Shown here: in pieces, positions 16,247 to 24,050 of the stretch | Layout of the letters: every line of letters begins with the position of its first letter | Numbering within the stretch: the stretch's first letter is position 1 | Assembly (NCBI RefSeq): GCF_900113705.1 | Contig: NZ_FOQI01000008.1 | Span: 124,001 to 188,000, forward strand | Source of the DNA: Collimonas sp. OK307 | GTDB taxonomy: Bacteria; Pseudomonadota; Gammaproteobacteria; Burkholderiales; Burkholderiaceae_D | Length of the DNA stretch: 64,000 bases | Direction of reading: 5' to 3' | Notes under the pieces: generated by a model | What the model was told of the DNA's origin: nothing | The model's input: the letters and a program-made list of their open reading frames with translations, nothing else | The model's database searches: none | Position numbers and translations under genes: made by a program

Positions 16247-16891
16247 TTACTCAATGTTTTTCTGGAGCAGCCAAACGGTCTCCGTTGACGCAACTTTTCC
16301 TTTTAATCCGCCCGGAACATTCCTGCTTTCAACGGATTCCACTTGATATGCAGCACCGTAATGTTGCTTTACTTCGTCCCCGGTAACTGAAAACGGTGGG
16401 CCATCTATCAGCTGCTGGTTGTATTCATAAGAGATCAGCAACTGCGGCGCCGCACCGGTTATTTTTATCAGGTGCGACGTATATTTCTCTCGTGTGTCAG
16501 CGGGCAGCGCAACCAAAGCAGCACGATCGTATGTCGCGTTTATGGGGCCAAGATATTCTGCAGATACATCAAAAATATCACCCACAAATATGTCGATATC
16601 TTTAGCGCTGTAGCGGGTCAGTTTCCCGACCCTGGATATTTTCGGATCCAAGCCAAGTTCTTTAAATAAATCGTTAATGGCATGTTCACTCAATTCTGCG
16701 CCAGCAACGCGATAACCGCCGGCAAGCAGCCATGCAATATCACGCGTCTTGCCGCACAACGGCAGGAATACACGACTGTCCTTTGCCAGATTCAGTTTTT
16801 CAAAATGTTCTGTCAGCAGCGGGTTTGCTTCACTTTGATGAAAGTTGATTTCACCTCGTTCCCATTTTTCATGCCAAAAACTTGCTTCCAT
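16247..16891 (-). CDS. tpm: Thiopurine S-methyltransferase
   Basis: The 214-residue protein matches bacterial TPMT throughout: MEASFWHEKWERGEINFHQS at the N-terminus, FLPLCGKTRDIAWLLAGG as SAM motif I, and INATYDRAALVALPADTREKY after it. Bacterial Tpm methylates thiopurines and also selenium and tellurium oxyanions, giving volatile products. Codon use is AT-richer than its neighbours. Upstream on the same strand is a MerR-type promoter with 19-bp spacing (see 16975-17005), so it is probably metal- or redox-inducible. Confidence 0.95.
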   Translation of the reverse strand: MEASFWHEKWERGEINFHQSEANPLLTEHFEKLNLAKDSRVFLPLCGKTRDIAWLLAGGYRVAGAELSEHAINDLFKELGLDPKISRVGKLTRYSAKDIDIFVGDIFDVSAEYLGPINATYDRAALVALPADTREKYTSHLIKITGAAPQLLISYEYNQQLIDGPPFSVTGDEVKQHYGAAYQVESVESRNVPGGLKGKVASTETVWLLQKNIE

Positions 16892-16974
16892 ATCGGCTCC
16901 TTAAATTCTTGATGCGTAAATAACATGCCGCTAATTTAATCACTTGAGCGATGTGCCAAGTTGCGTTCAGAGCC

Positions 16975-17005
16975 AGAATACAAGTTCAAGTAAACTTTAG
17001 GTCAA
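16975..17005 (-). promoter_or_regulatory. MerR-type promoter with 19-bp spacer for tpm
   Basis: On the minus strand the -35 box TTGACC (17005-17000) and the -10 box TATTCT (16980-16975) are 19 bp apart. This over-long spacing is characteristic of promoters activated by MerR-family regulators. The spacer contains the dyad CCTAAAGTTTACTTGAAC, close to the MerR/SoxR-type operator CCTCAAGTTAACTTGAGG. The promoter points at tpm, 84 bp away. Confidence 0.7.
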
Positions 17006-17026
17006 GCTTTAATTGCGACAGGTGAA

Positions 17027-17098
17027 ATGAAGGACGTAGCTGAGCCTGAAAAGGTGCTTGGGGTACCAGCATCAACGCTACGATTTTATAAAAAATGA
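17027..17098 (+). pseudogene. MerR-family regulator stub, 23 codons
   Basis: The frame reads MKDVAEPEKVLGVPASTLRF and ends YKK before a TGA. The stretch GVPASTLRFY is the start of the MerR helix-turn-helix (normally continuing YEKKGLI). The gene is thus cut off inside its DNA-binding domain, and the sequence after the stop is the unrelated acylphosphatase gene on the other strand. It lies right beside the MerR-type promoter of tpm and is most simply the remnant of the regulator that once served it. Confidence 0.6.
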
Positions 17099-17121
17099 CT
17101 GATTTTGAATCATTCACTGTT

Positions 17122-17391
17122 TCAGCAAATCCTGAATGTCCCATCCGCAGGTGCGGACTCCGTAGCGTCCTCAATGATCACATTACGGACCTGGGCGGCA
17201 GGTGGGCCTCGCCTTGCCCAAAGGATGATGGCCTCGATCGCCGCCGCTTCTCCATGAACGCAGGCTTCCACAGAGCCGTCCTGGCGATTGCGCACCCAGC
17301 CGGAAAGGCCCAGGGCAACTGCTTTGTCGGCAAAGGAAACGCGATAACCGACACCCTGCACACGTCCTTCTATCGTCAGCCGCTTAGCCAT
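17122..17391 (-). CDS. acyP: Acylphosphatase
   Basis: At 89 residues this has the family's usual length. The substrate-binding loop VQGVGYR (with the catalytic Arg) is at about residues 11-17, and the catalytic Asn is in GWVRNRQDGSVEA. It hydrolyses acyl phosphates such as acetyl phosphate in the cytosol. The gene stands alone, with the KTSC gene upstream on the same strand about 100 bp away. Confidence 0.93.
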   Translation of the reverse strand: MAKRLTIEGRVQGVGYRVSFADKAVALGLSGWVRNRQDGSVEACVHGEAAAIEAIILWARRGPPAAQVRNVIIEDATESAPADGTFRIC

Positions 17392-17490
17392 CGCCAGTCT
17401 CGCTTTGTCGTTTCAAGAAAATGTTCTCATCGGTCAATGACCGTTTTGGGCTGCTAGCGGGTTGGAGGGCAGATGAGTTCGACCTTTTGC

Positions 17491-17772
17491 TTAAGGTTTC
17501 GCATCGTCACCGGCAGGTTTGAACAGTTGGTCGAGGGGGTTAGGTTTCTTTTCGGTGCGCGCGACGCCCCGACGGCCTGTGAACTCCTCTTCTATGTTGT
17601 CTCGGTAATAGCTCCACGCCGAACCCGAGGTCGACAGCTGACGCCAGACCTCGTTCCCTACACCTGAATAATCTATTGCGCTGCCATCGTCGAATTCGAC
17701 CCGTAACGTACGCTCTCGTGGCTCATATCCGATAGCACGTAGCTTTCCGGCATTGATACGTTTCATTTCCAT
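17491..17772 (-). CDS. KTSC-domain protein
   Basis: A 93-residue protein whose first 65 residues are a KTSC domain: INAGKLRAIGYEPRERTLRV, then EFDDGSAIDYSGVGNEVW and a small helix before NIEEEF. The domain is named for its relation to a C-terminal region of lysyl-tRNA synthetases; its function is unknown. The tail TEKKPNPLDQLFKPAGDDA is polar. AGGAGG is positioned well before the ATG. Confidence 0.85.
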   Translation of the reverse strand: MEMKRINAGKLRAIGYEPRERTLRVEFDDGSAIDYSGVGNEVWRQLSTSGSAWSYYRDNIEEEFTGRRGVARTEKKPNPLDQLFKPAGDDAKP

Positions 17773-17913
17773 GATTGCCTCCTGTGTATTTGTATTTTAC
17801 GGGTTTCAGTGGAAATGGCTACTTTCAGGAGCACGGTTGCCGGGTAGTGTGTTGCATCCACCGGTTGAATCCACAACCCAAAGCCGCCATCGCTGCATCT
17901 CATTAGCGGTCGC

Positions 17914-18075
17914 TCATCTCGCCACAAGATAACAAATCAATGCATCAATGTCGGTGCGATTTTTTTTCCCACGTCCTTCGACGTCCGCAGTCGTTTGATC
18001 GCTATCGACACGAAGTTCGGTACCTGTCGAGAAATAGGATTCGTCGCTTGCAAATCCAATTATCCCGTATTTCAT
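17914..18075 (-). CDS. Possible 53-residue acidic protein, unknown
   Basis: The frame MKYGIIGFASDESYFSTGTE continues through VDSDQTTADVEGRGKK to DIDALICYLVAR. AAGGAT lies about 9 nt before the ATG. Composition looks protein-like and the frame is open for 53 codons in an AT-rich gap that otherwise holds nothing. A run of eight A residues lies in the middle. A still smaller frame (MKDYNS, 18101-18121) with AGGAG in front precedes it. I recognise no family. Confidence 0.35.
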   Translation of the reverse strand: MKYGIIGFASDESYFSTGTELRVDSDQTTADVEGRGKKNRTDIDALICYLVAR

Positions 18076-18165
18076 TGTCCATTTATCCTTAATTTAGAAG
18101 TTAAGAATTGTAATCTTTCATGTTCAACTCCTGGGGTAAATATGACGACGCGACTCTCCGCCAGA

Positions 18166-18546
18166 TTACTGTCGGCCGGCAGTAGTTTTCACGTTCATCA
18201 GAACGTTTGCGGTGAATGCTGCCAGGCCAATAATGACGATGCTGGCAGAGATGGATACGATTGGAGTTGCAGCTGTATGACCGGTAAGCACCAAGCCGAG
18301 ACCGAGCATGAAAAATGGCAGGCCGATGTTGTGCAACCAGAAATGAATCCGCGCGAGCAGCGTCAGCGCTGCGGCCGGATAAAGTTGATAAATCAAACCC
18401 GCAAGCGCGAGCGAAGCCCAGCCTAGCAAAGCTACATGCGCATGGACTGGAGCCAAAGCAAAATTTTCGGTCGCCCCCATATAGCCGCCAAGTAACGCGC
18501 CGATGAATAGGTAGATCACTGCGATCTTGAGAAATCGAATACCCAT
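18166..18546 (-). CDS. Small four-helix membrane protein, cytochrome-c-oxidase-like (heme-copper oxidase module)
   Basis: The 126-residue protein has four membrane helices (about residues 6-24, 36-55, 70-88, 97-115). Histidines sit at the membrane faces: PVHAHVALLGW (His35, His37), RIHF and LHN. This HxH arrangement resembles heme-liganding helices of oxidase subunit I, and short relatives are often annotated as cytochrome-c oxidase. It is far too short to be an oxidase, so it is more likely a heme- or metal-binding membrane protein. AGGAGG precedes the ATG. Confidence 0.7.
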   Translation of the reverse strand: MGIRFLKIAVIYLFIGALLGGYMGATENFALAPVHAHVALLGWASLALAGLIYQLYPAAALTLLARIHFWLHNIGLPFFMLGLGLVLTGHTAATPIVSISASIVIIGLAAFTANVLMNVKTTAGRQ

Positions 18547-18722
18547 TAGAACCTCCTGTGAAAAACAAACAACTGATCGTTGATCCCGTCAGATAAATCA
18601 ATCTGTTGGTCAGCGGCCAAGCCTCGACGCTGCATAGGCTGAGTGCAATCAACAGCTCAGCACAATGCAGCGCACCACGTTGGTTGACAGAGCATTGACT
18701 TGGCGACAGCGCCAACAGTTAA

Positions 18723-19583
18723 CTACGCCTTAAGTTCCGCTGCAATCGTTTCAGCCATCGGCGTTGTTGGCCGGCCGATCAATGTACTGAGCTGGCGCTT
18801 ATCGTCGAAAAGGCCACCCTGCGAAGCGCCGCTATCAGAATCTGCGAGCAGAGCCGCGACTGGTTCGGGCAGACCAAAGCCCACGAGCGCCGCTTTGTAA
18901 TCCGCGCGCGGCAGGTTTAGGTAGTTGACTGCCTTGCCTGACTGCCGCGAGATTTCGGCCGCGAACTCCGACAAGGTGTAGGCAGTATCCCCCGCCAGTT
19001 CGTAGACCTGCCCGGCTTGATTGGGAAGCGTCATCGCCAAAGCGGCCGCGGCGGCATAGTCAGCCCGCGAAGCCGAAGCAATTCGTCCGTCGCCGGCGCT
19101 ACCCATCAGCGCACCGTGAGCCAGCGCCGTTGGAATTGAAATCGTGTAATTTTCGGTGTACCAACCATTGCGCAGCACAACGAATGGGATGGCTGAAGCT
19201 TTAAGCATCGCCTCGGTTTGGACGTGATCAGCCGCCAATCCCAACGGAGATGTGCCGGCGTGTAGAACGCTCGTGTATCCGATCAACTTGACTTCACAAT
19301 CAATCGCCGCGTCAATTACGGCGCGGTGGTGATAGGCGCGCTGTCCGGGCTCGAGCTCGCTCGAAGATATAAGCAGTAGCTTATCCGCACCAGCAAGCGC
19401 TGCCCTAAGCGACGCTGGCTGTGTGTAATCAGCCTGACGGACTTGAACGCCGCGATTCGATAAATCGGTTGCCTTCGCTGGATCGCGAACTACAGCGACG
19501 ATGCTTGGTGCAGATTCCGTGCGTAAAAGGTTTTCAATTACCAGACGACCGAGCTGACCTGTGGCTCCTGTAACAACTATCAT
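18723..19583 (-). CDS. NmrA/QorB-like NAD(P)H-binding oxidoreductase
   Basis: A 286-residue atypical short-chain dehydrogenase. The nucleotide-binding motif VTGATGQLGR is at about residues 4-13, followed by VVRDPAKATDL and LRNGWYTENY, as in QorB/YtfG-type NADPH:quinone oxidoreductase 2. The start at 19583 is fixed by AAGGAATTTGTC before the ATG. It is divergent from an HxlR regulator, and such pairs (QorA/QorR, YodB regulons) typically respond to quinones and electrophiles. Confidence 0.88.
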   Translation of the reverse strand: MIVVTGATGQLGRLVIENLLRTESAPSIVAVVRDPAKATDLSNRGVQVRQADYTQPASLRAALAGADKLLLISSSELEPGQRAYHHRAVIDAAIDCEVKLIGYTSVLHAGTSPLGLAADHVQTEAMLKASAIPFVVLRNGWYTENYTISIPTALAHGALMGSAGDGRIASASRADYAAAAALAMTLPNQAGQVYELAGDTAYTLSEFAAEISRQSGKAVNYLNLPRADYKAALVGFGLPEPVAALLADSDSGASQGGLFDDKRQLSTLIGRPTTPMAETIAAELKA

Positions 19584-19634
19584 GACAAATTCCTTGGTTT
19601 GGTTGAGCAAGGCACTTACAATAATGCATTACTT

Positions 19635-19649
19635 TACTTTCCGTAAGTA
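19635..19649. promoter_or_regulatory. HxlR-type operator candidate TACTT-N5-AAGTA
   Basis: A dyad TACTT-TCCGT-AAGTA lies in the 89-bp divergent gap, 24 bp before the HxlR start. HxlR/DUF24 regulators such as YodB bind TACT-rich dyads of this kind, so it likely controls both genes. Confidence 0.5.
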
Positions 19650-19672
19650 CGCACCGAAAGGTTAGTGTAGAG

Positions 19673-20086
19673 ATGACAACGCAAACCAAACTGATCGCAT
19701 CTGAGTCCTTTTCCGCGCAAGTCCGACGCGAGGGGCTCCCATCAACTGAATGCCCATGTCGTGAGATGCTTAAAGACGTCACGAGTCCGTGGGGCATATT
19801 GCTGCTTATCGTGCTGATGGGCGAAGTTCGACGTTTCAGCGAGCTGCGCAGAATGGTCGGCGGTGTGAGCGAAAAAATGTTATCGCAAACCTTGAAGCGC
19901 CTGGAAGCACACGGGTTGGTTCATCGGAAGTCTTATGGGACTGTGCCGCCCCACGTGGAATATTCCTTGACTCCACGAGGAAGAATTCTGGGCGAGAGAG
20001 TTGAAGCATTGGCCGATTGTATCGATACCATCCTTCCGGACAGTTTAATTGCACGGCGTTCGCCCCCTTCGCCCAAACACGCCTAG
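19673..20086 (+). CDS. HxlR-family transcriptional regulator
   Basis: The 137-residue winged-helix protein contains the family's hallmark TECPCREMLKDVTSPWGILL (Cys28 in CPCR), then RFSELRRMVGGVSEKMLSQT and LKRLEAHGLVHRKSYGTVPP. The conserved cysteine near the start of the winged helix is the redox and electrophile sensor in characterised members such as YodB and QorR. It is divergent from the quinone-oxidoreductase-like gene, its probable target. Confidence 0.92.
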   Translation: MTTQTKLIASESFSAQVRREGLPSTECPCREMLKDVTSPWGILLLIVLMGEVRRFSELRRMVGGVSEKMLSQTLKRLEAHGLVHRKSYGTVPPHVEYSLTPRGRILGERVEALADCIDTILPDSLIARRSPPSPKHA

Positions 20087-20173
20087 CCTGATCTTGCAAG
20101 CACCGATGATCCTGTTGCTCGACTTTGACGTCCGCGAATTGTCGAAGCCGCATCGACATGCTTTTTTCTATAC

Positions 20174-20205
20174 TTGACTTATTCAATGGATACGATAATA
20201 ATATC
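20174..20205 (+). promoter_or_regulatory. Promoter and operator of rrf2-type gene, overlapping the start codon region
   Basis: TTGACT (20174-20179) is followed at near-17-bp spacing by an AT-rich -10 region (around 20196-20204). Over the -10 lies GATAC-N7-ATATC (20189-20205), identical at 14 of 17 positions to the dyad before the next gene at 20656. The ATG is at 20210, only 5 bp beyond, leaving no room for a ribosome site. Confidence 0.55.
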
Positions 20206-20209
20206 CGTT

Positions 20210-20635
20210 ATGGCATCGGTAAATACTCAGTTTTCAATTGCGGTTCATGTGTTGGCGGCGATCGCCCACTATGAAACGTCTTTTACGTCTGAAGTTTTGG
20301 CCGGCAGCGTGAATGCGAACCCGATTTTTGTTAAGAGAATCCTGGCGAAGCTCTCAAAAGCGAAGTTGGTAAAAGCCACTGTCGGTAAAGCAGGCGGCTA
20401 CGCGCTTACTAAAAATCCAAAAAGCATTTCGCTGTTAGATATTTCGCATGCTGTAAACCCTCCAAGTGTTTTTGCCATCCACACCTATGAAAAAAAGGAG
20501 TGGTGCGTAGTGAGCAATAATATTAAAGAGGTAATGGGCGAGGTTTTGGCAGGTACGGAGAAAGCTGTTGAAAATGATTTGAAGCAGACCACGCTGGCAG
20601 ATGTTGTTTCAAAAATCAGGAGCAAATCTCGTTAG
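20210..20635 (+). CDS. Rrf2-family transcriptional regulator (YwnA-like)
   Basis: A 141-residue Rrf2 protein. Helix-turn-helix region: EVLAGSVNANPIFVKRILAK, then LVKATVGKAGGYALTKNP as the wing. It has one cysteine (KKEWCVV) rather than the three-Cys cluster of iron-sulphur Rrf2 proteins, so it is likely a thiol sensor of the YwnA type. The start MASVNTQFSIAV at 20210 fits the family; a longer in-frame start would include the promoter. The dyads before this gene and the next suggest autoregulation and control of the reductase-SDR genes. Confidence 0.88.
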   Translation: MASVNTQFSIAVHVLAAIAHYETSFTSEVLAGSVNANPIFVKRILAKLSKAKLVKATVGKAGGYALTKNPKSISLLDISHAVNPPSVFAIHTYEKKEWCVVSNNIKEVMGEVLAGTEKAVENDLKQTTLADVVSKIRSKSR

Positions 20636-20655
20636 CGTTTTTTTTGATCTAAATG

Positions 20656-20672
20656 GATACTTTAATAGTATC
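20656..20672. promoter_or_regulatory. Second Rrf2-type operator GATACT-N5-AGTATC
   Basis: Perfect 6-bp arms (20656-20661, 20667-20672) with a 5-bp AT centre. It has the same length and layout as the dyad over the rrf2 promoter at 20189-20205. It lies 30 bp before the ATG at 20702. Confidence 0.6.
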
Positions 20673-20701
20673 TATAAAATAAACGAAAGGCAGCGAATTT
20701 T

Positions 20702-21292
20702 ATGAGAATCGGATTTATCGGAGCGGGAAACGTAGCCCAAACATACGCTAAGTACTTGGTACGGTATGGGCACGAGGTTGTGCTTAGCAACAGCAGAGGG
20801 CCGGATTCGTTAAACGAACTCGTGCGTGGTATCGGCTCGAATGCCAAAACAGGCACTGTCCAGGAAGCAGCGATGCAAGATATCGTGATCTTATGTGTCC
20901 GGTGGGAGCAGGCAAAGCAGGCGCTCGCCGAGGTTTCGGATTGGGGTGGGCGGATTCTTGTCGACGCGACAAATCGACCTTCCAATGAGGACGCCGAGGG
21001 CAAGACTTCGAGCGAGATCATCGCAAGTTATGCGCCTGGGGCTGGAGTCATCAAGGCACTCAATACGCTCGTCGTGAATTGGATGCCAGACTCCTCAGAG
21101 AACGATCGCAAATTGGTTCTGTTTATGTCGGGCGACGATAAAGCCGCGAAGCAGAAACTAGCGCGCATTCTCGACGAAGCCGGCTTTGCCCCGGTGGATC
21201 TTGGGGGCCTGATTGAGTCTGGACGACTCCAGGAATTCGGCGCCCCCTTAAGTGGACTTCACATGGATCTGATCAAACGAATGAATTCCTGA
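20702..21292 (+). CDS. NADPH-dependent F420 reductase-like oxidoreductase
   Basis: The 196-residue protein opens with MRIGFIGAGNVAQTYAKYL, a Rossmann GxGxxA loop, and contains LVRYGHEVVLSNSRGPDSL and IVILCVRWEQ. These are typical of the FNO/NpdG-like family. Betaproteobacteria lack F420, so it probably uses NADP with another acceptor. GAAAGG precedes the ATG. It lies between the Rrf2 regulator and an SDR on the same strand, with an Rrf2-type dyad in front. Confidence 0.85.
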   Translation: MRIGFIGAGNVAQTYAKYLVRYGHEVVLSNSRGPDSLNELVRGIGSNAKTGTVQEAAMQDIVILCVRWEQAKQALAEVSDWGGRILVDATNRPSNEDAEGKTSSEIIASYAPGAGVIKALNTLVVNWMPDSSENDRKLVLFMSGDDKAAKQKLARILDEAGFAPVDLGGLIESGRLQEFGAPLSGLHMDLIKRMNS

Positions 21293-21330
21293 ATCCAACG
21301 CAAAACGACTAACGTTTAAAGGGCAAGAAA

Positions 21331-22092
21331 ATGAACAGCAGTGCAAATAAATTAGCAGGAAAAATCGCGGTCATCACAGGCGGTAATAGCGGCATCGGCT
21401 TGGCTACAGCCAAGCGCTTTGTAGAAGAAGGTGCGCATGTCGTGATCACTGGGCGAAGACAGAAAGAGTTGGCTGAAGCTGCAGCTTTCATCGGAAAAAA
21501 CGTGATGACGGTCGAAAGCGACGTCTCGAACCTAAACGATCTCGACCATCTCTATGCCGTTGTGAAAGAAAAATATGGTCACATTGACATTCTTTTTGCG
21601 AACGCAGGTGGAGGGACAATCGCGCCGCTTGCAACGGCGACCGAGTCTCATTTCGACAAGATCTTCGATGTCAACGTAAAGGGATTATTCTTTACTGTGC
21701 AAAAAGCGCTTCCCCTTTTCAAAGATGGCGGCTCGATCATCCTAACCTCTTCGAACGCAAACGTGCTGGGAGTGCCAGCCTTCACTGCTTACGCTGCTAG
21801 CAAGGCAGCCGTGCGCAGCTTTGCGCGCGGCTGGACGATGGAGCTAAAGGATCGCAAGATTCGTGTGAATTCGATGAGTCCTGGCCCAATCGAAACTCAG
21901 GCTTTGGAGAAGGCGGGCCTCACCGCTGAACAGGCAGAACAGGCGGCAGCTCAGTTCGCTTCGCAAGTTCCGCTCGGCCGCAGAGGCACGCCCGAGGAAA
22001 TCGCTAGCGTCGTCGCATTCCTTGCTTCCGATGAAAGTTCATATATCACCGGGGTGGATCTCGCCGTCGACGGAGGTATGGCGCAGGTCTAA
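21331..22092 (+). CDS. SDR-family oxidoreductase
   Basis: A 253-residue classical short-chain dehydrogenase with all motifs intact: TGGNSGIG (residues 16-23), NAG (91-93), the catalytic Ser around 140 (TSSN), Tyr154-x3-Lys158 (YAASK), and the C-terminal YITGVDLAVDGGM. The substrate is unknown. It is 38 bp behind the F420-reductase-like gene and probably shares its Rrf2-controlled transcript. A hairpin follows at 22191-22220. Confidence 0.92.
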   Translation: MNSSANKLAGKIAVITGGNSGIGLATAKRFVEEGAHVVITGRRQKELAEAAAFIGKNVMTVESDVSNLNDLDHLYAVVKEKYGHIDILFANAGGGTIAPLATATESHFDKIFDVNVKGLFFTVQKALPLFKDGGSIILTSSNANVLGVPAFTAYAASKAAVRSFARGWTMELKDRKIRVNSMSPGPIETQALEKAGLTAEQAEQAAAQFASQVPLGRRGTPEEIASVVAFLASDESSYITGVDLAVDGGMAQV

Positions 22093-22190
22093 CATCAAAA
22101 TATCTTCCCCTCATGACAGCGGCTCAATGGGCGCCTAAGACATAAGTCTGCTGATTCGCTGTCGAGAAGAATTCTATGAATCCAAAAAAA

Positions 22191-22220
22191 ATGGCGGATG
22201 ATTCCACGAACGTCCGCCAT
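22191..22220. terminator. Rho-independent terminator, stronger on the minus strand
   Basis: ATGGCGGA (22191-22198) pairs with TCCGCCAT (22213-22220) around a 14-nt loop. On the minus strand the hairpin is followed by eight T residues, so it would end the transcript of the MFS gene at 22389-23597. On the plus strand only a weak T-rich tail follows, behind the SDR gene. Confidence 0.7.
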
Positions 22221-22388
22221 TTGTTATTCACGCATTCATCTAACAAACGTTTTTGAGCGTTAGTCTTGCATTAGCTTCTAATCTTCCTGGTCTTGAAGGA
22301 GCGCTTCTGGCCGATTGCAGCCGATCGAAGTCGCAATTTATCGAGCCGATATCCTGGTACTGCTAACTTTGACGTGAATAAGCAGCAA

Positions 22389-23597
22389 TCATCTGCCTAC
22401 CTCTTTCTGCACCAGCCACGACAATGGCAACGTGAACAGCAGGATCGCCGCCAGGGTTATCAATGCAGCGGGGACTCCTGCGACGTCGCCCAGTCGGCCA
22501 AACAATACGGGCGACAGCGCACCACCACCTATGGTGCAGGTATAGAACAGCGCGAAAGCGTGCTCGCGTTTGCCTGCGCCTGCCAATTCCGGAACCACGC
22601 CGTACAGTACCGACGAGGTCCCGTTCAAAGCAAGTCCCAGCAGCGGCAGCATCGCCATCATTCCGAACAGCGGTAACCACACCGCTAACAAGATCAACAG
22701 CGATGTGGCGGACTCGGTTATCCACACCGTTTTCATCATGCCGATGCGCGCACCCAGGTAGCCGCAAAACAACTTGCCGAACGCGCCGCCAACAAACAAT
22801 AGCGACAGCGCTAAACCGATACCTGCCGTGCCGGCGCCTTTGCTTTTCAGCAGGAATGGCAGGAAGGTGAGAAATCCCATCCGGACCGCGCTGTCCAGGG
22901 TGCCGGTCAGCAGCAGCGCGCGTAGCCCGCCAGCCGAACCGGTTCCGGTTATTACCTTGGCGGCTTTCGCCTTGCTGGACGCCTGTTCGCTCTTTGCCGG
23001 AATAAACCACCAAAGCAGACCTGCCGCAGCCACGCCGAGCAGGCCCGTCAGCGTAACGCTGGTCTGCCAGCTCACGGCCACCAGCAACAGGCCCACCAGC
23101 CCGGGTATCAGCGTCTTGCCGATGTCGCCGGCGAAGTTGTACTGTGCCAGCGCCTCTTTGACGCCGCCGCCGGCCTCATGCGTGTCGGTGATCAATGAGG
23201 ACGCCAGCGGGTGCTGGGTACTGGCGCCCAAACCGCCCAGCAACAGGGCAATCAGCAGTACGGTCAAACTTCCGGCCTGACCGGCAATCAGGTAGGCGAT
23301 GCCGGCCAGCGCCGTCCCTCCCACCAGCATGCGTTCTCGTCCCCAGCGCTTTGCCAGCCGGCTGGCCAGCAGCTGGAAGCCGGCCATCATGCCCGAATAG
23401 GATCCGCGTAATAGTCCCACCAGCGCGTAGCTGATGGAAAATTGCGTCTGCCAGATCGGCAGCAGCACGTAGATAAGGTCGGTCAAGCCATCATGTATTG
23501 CGTGGGCACTGCAGGCGGCCATCAGGGAACGGCGACGGACGGAGGTGTCGGCGGCGTCCGCATCACTGGAAATCGATACAGCTTTCAGATTGCTCAT
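22389..23597 (-). CDS. MFS transporter, fosmidomycin-resistance (Fsr)-like
   Basis: The 402-residue MFS protein shows the Fsr-type opening HAIHDGLTDLIYVLLPIWQ in helix 1 and a QHPLASSLITDTHEAG loop. Twelve helices are predicted, with a charged central loop (residues about 205-220, AKSEQASSKAKAAK). Fsr members export fosmidomycin, but most have unknown substrates. Its transcript probably ends at the terminator at 22190-22220. The thioesterase gene lies 36 bp upstream on the same strand. Confidence 0.85.
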   Translation of the reverse strand: MSNLKAVSISSDADAADTSVRRRSLMAACSAHAIHDGLTDLIYVLLPIWQTQFSISYALVGLLRGSYSGMMAGFQLLASRLAKRWGRERMLVGGTALAGIAYLIAGQAGSLTVLLIALLLGGLGASTQHPLASSLITDTHEAGGGVKEALAQYNFAGDIGKTLIPGLVGLLLVAVSWQTSVTLTGLLGVAAAGLLWWFIPAKSEQASSKAKAAKVITGTGSAGGLRALLLTGTLDSAVRMGFLTFLPFLLKSKGAGTAGIGLALSLLFVGGAFGKLFCGYLGARIGMMKTVWITESATSLLILLAVWLPLFGMMAMLPLLGLALNGTSSVLYGVVPELAGAGKREHAFALFYTCTIGGGALSPVLFGRLGDVAGVPAALITLAAILLFTLPLSWLVQKEVGR

Positions 23598-23633
23598 TGT
23601 TCTGAGTGCGGGAAGTTGAGGTGCGGCCAGGTA

Positions 23634-24050
23634 TCAGGCACGGACATTGACGATCGTTGCCTGCATGATGGCAATCACTTTCCAGGCGCTTCCGGAGAAG
23701 GCCCGGACCTCTCCCGCGCAAACGGTGAGCAGCTTACCCGACGCTTGTACCGTTCCAATTGCCAGGAATCGTTCACCAATCGCGGGCCGCACGAAGTTGA
23801 TCTTGAACTCGGCTGTGACGACATCGCTCTCGACCGGCGCCTTGGTCAACGCCGCGTATCCGCACGCACTGTCAACAACACTTGTAATTGCGCCGGCGTG
23901 AACATAGCCGTGTTGTTGGGATAGCTGCGTGGAAAATGGCAGTTCTATTTGCACCTCGCCATCTGCGACTGAGACAAGCCGGGCTCCGAGGGTCGCCATA
24001 AGGCCTTGCGAATTGAAGCTGGCTGCGATTCGTTCTTGAATGTCACTCAT
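23634..24050 (-). CDS. PaaI-family hotdog thioesterase
   Basis: A 138-residue hotdog-fold protein with the PaaI-type signature GYVHAGAITSVVDSACGYAA, where the Asp acts in catalysis. The middle strand reads VTAEFKINFVRPAIGERFLA and the C-terminus AWKVIAIMQATI. It likely hydrolyses acyl-CoA esters of small aromatic or aliphatic acids. It is upstream of, and probably cotranscribed with, the Fsr-like MFS gene. Confidence 0.88.
   Translation of the reverse strand: MSDIQERIAASFNSQGLMATLGARLVSVADGEVQIELPFSTQLSQQHGYVHAGAITSVVDSACGYAALTKAPVESDVVTAEFKINFVRPAIGERFLAIGTVQASGKLLTVCAGEVRAFSGSAWKVIAIMQATIVNVRA

Noticed and set aside
17914-18075. Programmed frameshift at the A8 run inside the 53-codon frame
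   Set aside because: Shifting frame at the run does not open a longer or more protein-like frame.
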